Source: Chryseobacterium panacisoli
GTDB lineage: Bacteria > Bacteroidota > Bacteroidia > Flavobacteriales > Weeksellaceae
DNA length: 64,000 nt
Direction: 5' to 3'
Assembly: GCF_008274625.1 (NCBI RefSeq)
Contig: NZ_VTRU01000006.1
Span: forward strand, 62,001 to 126,000
In this document: positions 36,819 through 43,760 of the stretch, in pieces
Numbering within the stretch: position 1 is the stretch's first letter
Layout of the letters: every line of letters begins with the position of its first letter
The notes under the pieces: generated by a model
What the model was told of the DNA's origin: nothing
The model's database searches: none
The model's input: the letters and a program-made list of their open reading frames with translations, nothing else
Program-made: the position numbers and the translations under genes

Positions 36819-36851
36819 AAACCTTATAGGTTTTTAAAACCTATAAGGTTT
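36819..36851. repeat. 33-nt palindrome between rtcB and the nucleotidyltransferase
   Basis: AAACCTTATAGGTTTT (36819-36834) and AAAACCTATAAGGTTT (36836-36851) are exact reverse complements around one T. The sequence looks like a dispersed palindromic element of Chryseobacterium-type intergenic DNA. As RNA it would form a hairpin within the operon, possibly tuning downstream expression. Confidence 0.7.
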
Positions 36852-36880
36852 GATAAAATTTTCAATTAAAAAAACAAAAA

Positions 36881-37426
36881 ATGGGAGCACCACACAACAT
36901 AAAAAGGTACGGTGAAGTCTGGCCGGAGTTCAGAATCCGGTTGGGACTCGAAATTTTGAATATATTAAAAGATAAAATCATTATCTCAGGAGGCTGGGCA
37001 TGGCATTTTATGTCAGAAAAAGAACATACAGAATATAAGCATGCTCACGACCACAAGGATATTGATGTTTTTGTAAAGAAAGAAAATGTTGCAGAAGTCA
37101 TTATCATTCTTCAGCAGGAAGGATTTCAGAAAGTCTGGACGAGGTATGATCATCTGCCAAGTGAAGAAAATTTTCGCAGGTATGAGAAAACGGTAGAATT
37201 GGAAAACGAAAAATTCCACAGAATTACCATAGACTTCTTTGAAAAAGATGATCTTGAAACTATCGATGCCAATGGGTTTACCGTTGTGAGACCCGATATT
37301 TTACTTTCATTTTACAGAAATATTCACTCCAGTGACAAATGCTGGGCAGTAATGGCTGCAAAAAAATTATTACAAAAGGGAATAGATCCTGTTGGGCACC
37401 CTTTATTAAGCAAAATGCCAATATAA
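36881..37426 (+). CDS. Nucleotidyltransferase-superfamily protein in the RtcB/PrfH cluster
   Basis: A 181-aa soluble protein. IISGGWAWHF followed by HKDIDVFVKK gives the GGW...DxD pattern of the pol-beta nucleotidyltransferase fold, as in minimal nucleotidyltransferases and aminoglycoside nucleotidyltransferases. A third acidic position may be in ITIDFFEKDD. Its stop is 2 nt before the prfH start, so the two are tightly coupled. A role in tRNA or rRNA end processing fits the neighbours, but an antibiotic-modifying or toxin-like activity is not excluded. Confidence 0.8.
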   Translation: MGAPHNIKRYGEVWPEFRIRLGLEILNILKDKIIISGGWAWHFMSEKEHTEYKHAHDHKDIDVFVKKENVAEVIIILQQEGFQKVWTRYDHLPSEENFRRYEKTVELENEKFHRITIDFFEKDDLETIDANGFTVVRPDILLSFYRNIHSSDKCWAVMAAKKLLQKGIDPVGHPLLSKMPI

Positions 37427-37428
37427 AA

Positions 37429-38127
37429 ATGGAAAAATTAATACAGATCACTTCAGGAAGAGGTCCTTTAGAATGCCAGTGGGTAGCCGCCAAGGTTCTG
37501 AAGACCTTTCTTGAAGAGGCAAAACAAAATACAATAGAATACGAAATCATTCATCGTGAAAACGGTGATGAAAACCTGACATTAAAATCCGTAACCCTGC
37601 TCTTAAAAGGGAAAGATATAATCCCGTTTTTAAAAAGCTGGCTGGGAAGTGTTTGCTGGATTGGAAAAAGCACCTTCAGGAAACTGCATAAAAGGAGCAA
37701 CTGGTTTATCGGAATTTTTGAACTGGAAGATGTAAAAATGATTGATTTCAATGAGAAAGATATCCGGTTTCAGACCGCGAGAAGTCAGGGGAGTGGAGGA
37801 CAAAATGTAAACAAAGTAAATACTGCCGTTCGTGCCACTCATACCCCTTCTAAAGAAACAGTGTTTGTACAGGATTCCCGTTCTCAGCTTGAGAATAAAA
37901 AACTATCCGTTATCAGATTAAAAGAAAAGGTAATGACAGTTTATATGCAACAGCTGGAAAGAAAACTGAAAGACACCTGGTCTCTTCAGATGCAGGTAGA
38001 GCGTGGAAATCCGGTTCGGACATTTTCAGGAACAGATTTTAAAAAGAATTATGAAGACAGGACATTCAAAAAACAAAGGAATGTCTTAAAGAATGAACTC
38101 AAAAACTACAGAAATGACCTTAACTAA
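37429..38127 (+). CDS. prfH: Peptide chain release factor-like protein PrfH
   Basis: A 232-aa release-factor homologue. The N-terminus LIQITSGRGPLECQWVAAKV is typical of PrfH. A GGQ motif is kept at residues 123-125 (GSGGQNVNKVN), so peptidyl-tRNA hydrolysis should be possible. The stop-codon recognition domain of RF1/RF2 is replaced by a different, shorter N-terminal region. Established work on PrfH shows it releases peptides from ribosomes damaged in the decoding centre so that RtcB can reseal the rRNA. The ATG at 37429 is chosen over an in-frame one at 37339 inside the preceding gene. Confidence 0.93.
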   Translation: MEKLIQITSGRGPLECQWVAAKVLKTFLEEAKQNTIEYEIIHRENGDENLTLKSVTLLLKGKDIIPFLKSWLGSVCWIGKSTFRKLHKRSNWFIGIFELEDVKMIDFNEKDIRFQTARSQGSGGQNVNKVNTAVRATHTPSKETVFVQDSRSQLENKKLSVIRLKEKVMTVYMQQLERKLKDTWSLQMQVERGNPVRTFSGTDFKKNYEDRTFKKQRNVLKNELKNYRNDLN

Positions 38128-38620
38128 AAGTAAATATTATTTTGAAGCATTAGATTATTTTCCATTCAATCTTTCTGAATGTATGGATGCTCTGAACTAT
38201 GCTCTGTCTTATGAACCTGAAGATGCAGACAGCCTTTGTCTGATGGGAAGGGTATATTCCGAAGAACTGAAGGATTATGAAACGGCAAAGAAGTACTTTG
38301 ATGAAGCCATGCAGAGTAACATTGGTAATGTCAATACCCCAAAATATTATATTGAATGTCTTTTGAATAATGAAGATTATAAAGAAGCAGAAAAATTGAT
38401 AGCATTTGCCTTAGAGCTCAAAGGAATTGATAAATCGGAAATTCTGAACTGTCTTTCTCTTCTGCATGAAAGAAACTTTGAATATAAACAGGCTTTAGGA
38501 ACACTTAAAGAAGCTAAAAAATTTGCTTACAACCGGGCAGCACTCGAAATACTTGAAGATCGGGAAAAGCTGGTCAAAGGAAAGACAGTCAGAACAAGAA
38601 CCGTAAAAAAAGCTGACTAA
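38114..38620 (+). CDS. TPR-like protein, last gene of the RtcB/PrfH cluster
   Basis: A 168-aa soluble helical protein with three to four tetratricopeptide-like repeats (ALNYALSYEPEDADSLCLMG; YETAKKYFDEAMQ; YKEAEKLIAFALELKG) and a basic C-terminal tail (KGKTVRTRTVKKAD). The ATG at 38114 overlaps the prfH end by 14 nt; an ATG at 38093 is also in frame. Overlap implies translational coupling with prfH. TPR proteins are scaffolds, so it may hold repair components together or at the ribosome, but its function is unknown. Confidence 0.8.
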   Translation: MTLTKSKYYFEALDYFPFNLSECMDALNYALSYEPEDADSLCLMGRVYSEELKDYETAKKYFDEAMQSNIGNVNTPKYYIECLLNNEDYKEAEKLIAFALELKGIDKSEILNCLSLLHERNFEYKQALGTLKEAKKFAYNRAALEILEDREKLVKGKTVRTRTVKKAD

Positions 38621-38641
38621 TCTTGTTGCCAAGCCCTATTA

Positions 38642-38676
38642 AAAAAATAAGCTTTCCATGGAAAGCTTATTTTTTA
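38642..38676. terminator. Shared terminator between the repair cluster and the cytochrome genes
   Basis: A perfect palindrome: 17-nt arms 38642-38658 and 38659-38675, with A-rich and T-rich ends and a GCTTTCC core. Works for both strands. The stop codon of the - strand cytochrome lies inside it. Confidence 0.9.
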
Positions 38677-38954
38677 TTGACAGAAATCAAATAATCATAC
38701 ACCATTTGATGTTGGTCATCGGTCAGTTTAGCCTTTGGAGCCATTCTGCTTAACGTGTTGATCCATCCTTTATCGTCATGTTTCGTTGGTTCTGGCAGCT
38801 TATGACATTTTGCACAGGAATTTTCAAAAATGGTTTTTCCTTGCGCCAGCTGCTCAGATGAGGTATACTTCGGCCCTGTTACGGCCACACTTTTTGGTCC
38901 GCAAGATACCAGAAATGCTGATGCTGCGATACCGGTTAAGATGAGTTTTTTCAT
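38667..38954 (-). CDS. c-type cytochrome lipoprotein (copy 1)
   Basis: A 95-aa small electron carrier. Lipobox LVSC with lipidated C18, haem attachment site CAKCH, and the axial Met candidate in LSRMAPKAKLT. Probably anchored to a periplasmic membrane face. It is a tandem paralogue of the gene 20 nt upstream on the same strand, sharing the AQGKTIFENSC and MAPKAKLTD blocks. Partner oxidase or reductase is not in the window. Confidence 0.9.
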   Translation of the reverse strand: MKKLILTGIAASAFLVSCGPKSVAVTGPKYTSSEQLAQGKTIFENSCAKCHKLPEPTKHDDKGWINTLSRMAPKAKLTDDQHQMVYDYLISVNKK

Positions 38955-38974
38955 ACCATATTTTTGTTTGATGA

Positions 38975-39268
38975 TTACTTCTTCACAGAAACAATATAAT
39001 CATAAACCCATTGGTGCTGTTCATCCGTTAGTTTTGCCTTTGGAGCCATAGAATTCATAATTCCTACCCATTGTACAGGATTGTGTGAGGCAGGATCAGG
39101 TAACTTATGACATCTTCCACAAGAATTTTCAAAAATAGTTTTCCCTTGGGCAATCTGCTCCGCAGTAGATGTTGAAGTTCCTGCAGTAGCAGTGGATGTA
39201 GCAGCTTTCGGCGTACAGGAAACCAGCAAAATAGCAGTAAACGAAGCCGCAGCGATGAGTTTTTTCAT
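38975..39268 (-). CDS. c-type cytochrome lipoprotein (copy 2)
   Basis: A 97-aa paralogue of the adjacent cytochrome. Lipobox LVSC (C18), an Ala/Thr/Ser-rich linker, haem site CGRCH, axial Met candidate in MNSMAPKAKLT. It is the upstream, first-transcribed copy. The two copies differ mainly in the linker and around the haem site, consistent with a local duplication that has had time to diverge. Confidence 0.9.
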   Translation of the reverse strand: MKKLIAAASFTAILLVSCTPKAATSTATAGTSTSTAEQIAQGKTIFENSCGRCHKLPDPASHNPVQWVGIMNSMAPKAKLTDEQHQWVYDYIVSVKK

Positions 39269-39431
39269 GTTTCTTCTTTTTGAGATATAACAAATGTAAT
39301 AAATTCCTTAAGCCTTTGATACAGGGCGTTCTAGTTTTAATTTAGAAGAAATAAAAATTGAATTCATGAAAAATCGGTAATCCAGGATGAAGACAATTTT
39401 AAATCTTTTGCTTTATCATTGTCTGCGGCTA

Positions 39432-39462
39432 TTGACCATTCCCATTTTAATTATTAATTTTG
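39432..39462 (+). promoter_or_regulatory. Promoter of meaB with almost no leader
   Basis: TTG at 39432-39434, 20-nt spacer, TAATTTTG at 39455-39462. The ATG at 39468 follows 5 nt later, so the predicted transcript would be leaderless or nearly so. Confidence 0.6.
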
Positions 39463-39467
39463 AATTA

Positions 39468-40460
39468 ATGAAATTTTCTACAGAAGAGCTAATAGACGGA
39501 ATACAGTCAGGAAACAAACGCCTGATTGCAAAAGCTATTACATTGGTTGAAAGTAAAAAAGCAGAGCATAGGGTGCAGGCAGAAGACCTTCTGAAGAAGA
39601 TTATGCCTTTTACCGGAAACTCTGTGAGAGTAGGAGTAACGGGTGTTCCCGGCGCTGGAAAATCCACTTTTATAGAAAACTTTGGCCGATTGGTTATTGC
39701 ACAGGGTAAAAAAGTAGCTGTTCTGGCTATCGATCCCAGTTCAGCAATTAATAAAGGAAGTATCTTAGGTGATAAAACCAGAATGGAAGAATTGGCCAAA
39801 GAAGAAAATGCATTCATACGCCCTTCCCCAAGTTCAGGTTTTCTGGGTGGAGTAGCCAACACTACTTTTGAAACCATGATGATCTGCGAAGCTGCAGGAT
39901 ACGATTATATTTTAATTGAAACAGTGGGAGTAGGACAGTCAGAAGTTCTTGTTGCTGATATTACTGACGTCTTTTTATTCCTTAAAATCATTGGAGGCGG
40001 GGACGAACTTCAGGGAATAAAACGCGGTATCATGGAAATGGTAGACCTTATTTTCATCAATAAAGTAGATCAGGACAACCTCCAGAAAGCAAAAAACACA
40101 AGACTGGAATTAAAAAGAGCCCTGGATTTTATTCCACCTAAAGAAAAAGGCTGGAAAATTCCTGTTTTATTAGGTTCTGCTCTACACAATGAGGGATTAC
40201 AGGACGTTTATGGTACAATCTTCGAATTTATTGATCTGAAAAAGAAAACCGGACGTTTTGAAGAAATCCGTGTTCTGCAGGCTGAGAAACGTTTCGAATA
40301 TTGGGTTCAGGAATATATTTTATCCCTGATGAAAAAGAGCAATGCAGTAGAAGAAGCCTATCATATGCATAAAAAAAATGCTTCAGCTATGGTTTCCAAT
40401 CCAAGTACTGAAGCAAAGTTATTTGTTGAAAAATTTTTATCGAACGAAAACAGGGATTAA
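39468..40460 (+). CDS. meaB: Methylmalonyl-CoA mutase-associated GTPase MeaB
   Basis: G3E-family P-loop GTPase that guards cofactor loading and protects methylmalonyl-CoA mutase. Walker A GVPGAGKST, the DPSSAINKGSILGDKTRM switch region, ETVGVGQSE and base-recognition NKVD are all present. The chain has 330 aa from the ATG at 39468; an upstream in-frame ATG at 39387 would add a hydrophobic tail unlike the family. Its client scpA lies at 31086-33206. It converges with a DUF4251 gene, their stop codons overlapping by 4 nt with no terminator between. Confidence 0.94.
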   Translation: MKFSTEELIDGIQSGNKRLIAKAITLVESKKAEHRVQAEDLLKKIMPFTGNSVRVGVTGVPGAGKSTFIENFGRLVIAQGKKVAVLAIDPSSAINKGSILGDKTRMEELAKEENAFIRPSPSSGFLGGVANTTFETMMICEAAGYDYILIETVGVGQSEVLVADITDVFLFLKIIGGGDELQGIKRGIMEMVDLIFINKVDQDNLQKAKNTRLELKRALDFIPPKEKGWKIPVLLGSALHNEGLQDVYGTIFEFIDLKKKTGRFEEIRVLQAEKRFEYWVQEYILSLMKKSNAVEEAYHMHKKNASAMVSNPSTEAKLFVEKFLSNENRD

Positions 40461-41005
40461 GGTTTCTCTTTTTCCTGTTTTACCTCAGTTTTTGAAACAT
40501 ATCCGTCATAGGAAATCGGCTGTCTGTCGTTACTTCTCATAGAAACGAAAGCTTTACCATTTTTAAAAATTTCAATATTCACTTCATCCACATTCCTTAC
40601 ATCATTAGGCTTGAACTTTAAAGTCCATTTTCCTTTTTTATTCTGAGTTTTATTCACTGTGAAATCTTTAGAAGTAAATCTGTAGCTGTTATCGCTTGTA
40701 TTTCCATAAGTTGGGTTGAATAATCTTCCGAAATACGGTAACACTACTTCCAGCGTATTTTTACTGACATCAATGGTGTAATCTCCGTTCAGGTTGAGTA
40801 TTCTTGTTGCAGTAGCATTCGGCATTGAATTCATGACATTGATAACATCATAATTCGTAGGATTGGCCCTTTCTGCATGGAATGTGAATTCCTGAGAACC
40901 TACTAAGGCATCCACTGTTTTTGAATCTAATGAGCCTTGTGAAGCACAACTCTGAAATAAGAACAGGAATCCAAAAATCATTAGTAAAGAAATATAATTT
41001 TTCAT
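40457..41005 (-). CDS. DUF4251 family lipoprotein
   Basis: A 182-aa lipoprotein: signal with lipobox ending QSC (C20), then the DUF4251 pattern (LVGSQEFTFHAERANPTN; LNLNGDYTIDVSKNTLEVVLPYFGRLF; a beta-rich end with NVDEVNIEIFKNGKAFVSM). Function unknown in the family. The start at 41005 follows the lipobox logic; upstream in-frame codons add only a non-signal extension. A -7 element TATATTTG lies 39 nt upstream on this strand. Confidence 0.85.
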   Translation of the reverse strand: MKNYISLLMIFGFLFLFQSCASQGSLDSKTVDALVGSQEFTFHAERANPTNYDVINVMNSMPNATATRILNLNGDYTIDVSKNTLEVVLPYFGRLFNPTYGNTSDNSYRFTSKDFTVNKTQNKKGKWTLKFKPNDVRNVDEVNIEIFKNGKAFVSMRSNDRQPISYDGYVSKTEVKQEKEKP

Positions 41006-41043
41006 AATGAGATAATTATTAAATTTAAACAGCAAAATGTATG

Positions 41044-41051
41044 CAAATATA
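41044..41051 (-). promoter_or_regulatory. -7 element for the DUF4251 gene
   Basis: On the - strand this reads TATATTTG, matching TAnnTTTG, 39 nt before the start codon. The -33 element is unclear. Confidence 0.45.
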
Positions 41052-41110
41052 TTCTTTCTGAAATATTTTGGAATAAAAATTGTTAAGGTTGAATTATTAA
41101 CACTCAAACT

Positions 41111-41917
41111 ATGAAAGTTACACATCTATTAGGAATGGGAGCTATTGCTCTGTCGGCTGTTGCCTGTACTACAAACCCGATTACCGGAAGATCGTCTTTA
41201 CAGCTGGCCAACAACTCGGAAATTTTAACAATGTCTTCACAGGAATACAAGACGACATTGTCTAAAGGTAAAGTAATTACCGGTACGGCAGATGCAAAGA
41301 GAGTGGTAAATGTAGGAAACAGAATTAAAAGCGCTGCAGAAAGATATTATCAGAGTATAGGAAGATCAGCAGATCTTGCGAGCTACAGCTGGGAATTTAA
41401 TCTTCTGCAAAGCAGTGAACTGAATGCCTGGTGTATGCCTGGTGGTAAAGTAGCTGTCTATACCGGAATATTGCCGGTTACAAAAGATGATAACGGACTT
41501 GCCGTAGTACTGGGACATGAGGTTTCCCACGCACTGGCGGGCCACGGAAACGAAAGAATTTCTCAGGCAATGGTAGCCCAGTACGGAGGTGCTATCCTGG
41601 GAGGAACAATCTCAAATTCACAATGGGCCAGTGTTTTCCAGAAGGTATATCCTATCGGTTCACAGGTGGCATTATTGAAATACGGAAGAGGTCAGGAGTC
41701 AGAAGCTGATGAAATGGGGCTTTACCTGATGTCTATGGCAGGATATGATCCAAGAGCAGCAATCCCTTTCTGGAACAGAATGGAAGCGGCATCTACAGGA
41801 GCAAGACAACCAGAATTCTTATCTACCCACCCGAATCCGGAAACAAGAATTTCAGATATCAATAAGGATCTTCCGAAAGCTTTAGAATATTATAAGGCTG
41901 CGGGAGGAAAAATATAA
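41111..41917 (+). CDS. M48 family zinc metallopeptidase, lipoprotein
   Basis: A 268-aa periplasmic protease related to LoiP/YggG/BepA types. Lipobox SAVAC (C19) followed by the TTNPITGRSSLQL segment common to these proteins. The active site is HEVSHALAGH (HExxH), with the third ligand Glu in QESEADEMG. Expected to act in envelope protein quality control on the inner face of the outer membrane. It is divergent from the DUF4251 gene and closed by a strong terminator. Confidence 0.93.
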   Translation: MKVTHLLGMGAIALSAVACTTNPITGRSSLQLANNSEILTMSSQEYKTTLSKGKVITGTADAKRVVNVGNRIKSAAERYYQSIGRSADLASYSWEFNLLQSSELNAWCMPGGKVAVYTGILPVTKDDNGLAVVLGHEVSHALAGHGNERISQAMVAQYGGAILGGTISNSQWASVFQKVYPIGSQVALLKYGRGQESEADEMGLYLMSMAGYDPRAAIPFWNRMEAASTGARQPEFLSTHPNPETRISDINKDLPKALEYYKAAGGKI

Positions 41918-41940
41918 TTAGAATTTTAATCTTGAATAAG

Positions 41941-41982
41941 GCCTTATTAAATTTTTAGTAAATTTGGTAAGGCTTTTTTTAT
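41941..41982 (+). terminator. Intrinsic terminator after the M48 peptidase
   Basis: GCCTTATTAAATTT (41941-41954) pairs with AAATTTGGTAAGGC (41960-41973) including two G-U pairs, followed by seven T. Confidence 0.88.
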
Positions 41983-42004
41983 GTAACCACCTAAACACAA
42001 TATT

Positions 42005-42316
42005 ATGAAGAGTTTATCAATTACCGGACTTATACTTTTGGCTGTTTCTGCATTGCTTTTCTATTTAACGACTGATTTTGCCGTAGAACAAATAAAAATT
42101 TCCCACATTATGGGAATAATGGCAGGAGTAGGAATAGGACTTATCATTGGAGGAATGGTAGGATATCTAAGCAAGGGAAGCGCTATAAAAGCGGAACAGA
42201 AGAAAAAAGAATTCAAACAGCTGCAGAAAGACAAAGAAGAGCTTGAAAAACAGGCTGCAGACATTGCAAAGCGTCAGGCTGAACTTGAAGAGCAAAATAA
42301 AAACCCTCAAATTTAA
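42005..42316 (+). CDS. Small membrane protein with coiled-coil tail
   Basis: A 103-aa protein with two transmembrane helices (about residues 5-22 and 34-57, the latter Gly-rich: GIMAGVGIGLIIGGMVGYL) and a charged C-terminal coiled coil (about 63-98, rich in E, K and Q). I do not recognise a named family. Both ends probably face the cytosol or the coil extends into it. It sits alone between a terminator and a shared bidirectional terminator. Confidence 0.75.
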   Translation: MKSLSITGLILLAVSALLFYLTTDFAVEQIKISHIMGIMAGVGIGLIIGGMVGYLSKGSAIKAEQKKKEFKQLQKDKEELEKQAADIAKRQAELEEQNKNPQI

Positions 42317-42330
42317 TTTGAGGGTTTTAA
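42300..42330. terminator. Shared terminator between convergent genes
   Basis: AAAACCCTCAAATT (42300-42313) and AATTTGAGGGTTTT (42315-42328) are exact reverse complements. The stop codon of the small membrane protein is inside it. Serves both strands. Confidence 0.88.
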
Positions 42331-42349
42331 GTTGTTATTTCGATATCTA

Positions 42350-42961
42350 TTAGAATTTATATCCTAAACCTACCATAAAAAGGTTAGGTCTGTTATCATA
42401 TCTGATTTCCGAACCGGAAACTCTGTTGATAAAGTTTCTTTCATCTTTACTGAAAGCGCCTTCATATCTTGCATTTACAATAAGCTTTTTGATTTCAAGC
42501 TGTGCCCCAAACTGGTAGCCAACAGTAAAATCATTTTTAGCATTTTCTTTGAAATCATTGTAAGTATTATCCTTGTTTAAGTTAAAACTTCCAACAGGAC
42601 CTACAAAAACACCTAACATATTCCCCAAAAGGTTGTATCCTAAAAGAACCGGAACATCTATACGGTTACTTTTAACATCAAAAGTAGTGTTCTCTGTAGT
42701 AAACTCATTCTTGAAATGAGTATAATAGATCTCCGGCATTACAAACAATGAAGTAGGAAGACCCACTTTTAATGAAAGTCCGACGTTGAAACCTACATTG
42801 TTTTTACCTGTTCCATCAATTGCATCATTCACTGTTCCTTTAATATTGGACCATGAAGGTGAGCCGGTAGGAAAAATTAAGTTAGCCTTACCTGCCAGTG
42901 AAATCTGTGCAGAAGCCCACATTGAAAATCCTAATAACGCTATACTAAGTGCCTTTTTCAT
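42350..42961 (-). CDS. Small outer-membrane beta-barrel protein
   Basis: A 203-aa exported protein: signal MKKALSIALLGFSMWASAQ, then alternating strands (NVGFNVGLSLKVGLPTSLFV; VPVLLGYNLLGNMLGVFVGP; FTVGYQFGAQLEIKKLIVNARY) ending in MVGLGYKF with a terminal Phe, as expected of an 8-strand-type barrel of the porin/PorT-like group. Its start overlaps the end of the MlaF-like ATPase gene by 17 nt, so it is translated from the same mRNA as the lipid transporter. Confidence 0.85.
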   Translation of the reverse strand: MKKALSIALLGFSMWASAQISLAGKANLIFPTGSPSWSNIKGTVNDAIDGTGKNNVGFNVGLSLKVGLPTSLFVMPEIYYTHFKNEFTTENTTFDVKSNRIDVPVLLGYNLLGNMLGVFVGPVGSFNLNKDNTYNDFKENAKNDFTVGYQFGAQLEIKKLIVNARYEGAFSKDERNFINRVSGSEIRYDNRPNLFMVGLGYKF

Positions 42962-43760
42962 TATCGTCTATTTTTGTATTTGTCGTTTCAATCGTTTTAT
43001 TATTCTCAAGTAAATATTCTCTCAGCTCTTTAAACAGTTCTGAAGAATAAACGAAATCGATCAGATTTTTATTGCCTGCAGTAATCAGAATGTCTTTATT
43101 ACCTTCCCATTCTTTGATTCCTAATCGTAGGTATACAATTTTCTCGCCAATCGTCATTACGGAGTTCATATCGTGAGTATTGATGATGGTGGTCGTATTA
43201 TATTCCTTTGTAATTTCGTAAAGAAGGTCATCAATTATCTTAGAAGTATAAGGATCCAGCCCGGAATTGGGTTCATCACAAAACAGATATTTGGGATTGT
43301 TGACGATAGCTCTGGCGATAGCCACCCTTTTCTGCATTCCTCCTGAGATCTCAGAAGGATATTTTCTTTCTGCTTTATCAAGGTGTACTCTTCCTATTAC
43401 TTCAAAAACTCTTTTCTTTTTCTCTCTGTAGGTAAGATTGGTAAACATATCAAGAGGAAACATGATATTCTCTTCTACAGTTAAGGAATCAAATAATGCA
43501 CTTCCTTGAAATACGGTTCCGATTTCTGAACGAAGATGCTGTTTTTCTTCTCTGTTCATAGTGTTTACATTCCTGCCGTCAAATAAGATTTCTCCGGAAG
43601 AGGGCATATAAACATTTAATAAACTTTTTAAAAAAACGGTTTTTCCGGAGCCACTCTGCCCAATGATTAAGTTTACTTTTCCTTTATCAAATGAAGTTGA
43701 AATTCCCTTAAGTACTTCAACATCATCAAAACTTTTCTTAAGATCTTTTACCTCAATCAT
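42945..43760 (-). CDS. mlaF: MlaF-like ABC ATP-binding protein (phospholipid transport)
   Basis: A 271-aa ATPase of the MCE-type lipid transporter. Walker A is GQSGSGKT, the signature is EISGGMQKR, Walker B is YLFCDEPNSGLDP, and NTHDMNSV carries the switch His. The ATG at 43760 shares its A with the TGA stop of the permease gene, a classic coupled overlap, and is preferred to an in-frame ATG at 43820. With MlaE it should drive phospholipid movement between the membranes. The MCE substrate-binding partner is not here; one is encoded at 61282-62232. Confidence 0.93.
   Translation of the reverse strand: MIEVKDLKKSFDDVEVLKGISTSFDKGKVNLIIGQSGSGKTVFLKSLLNVYMPSSGEILFDGRNVNTMNREEKQHLRSEIGTVFQGSALFDSLTVEENIMFPLDMFTNLTYREKKKRVFEVIGRVHLDKAERKYPSEISGGMQKRVAIARAIVNNPKYLFCDEPNSGLDPYTSKIIDDLLYEITKEYNTTTIINTHDMNSVMTIGEKIVYLRLGIKEWEGNKDILITAGNKNLIDFVYSSELFKELREYLLENNKTIETTNTKIDDNEKGT

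Noticed and set aside
39387..39467. Longer meaB start with a hydrophobic N-terminal extension
   Set aside because: The extension is unlike MeaB proteins and lies upstream of a consensus promoter at 39432-39462.
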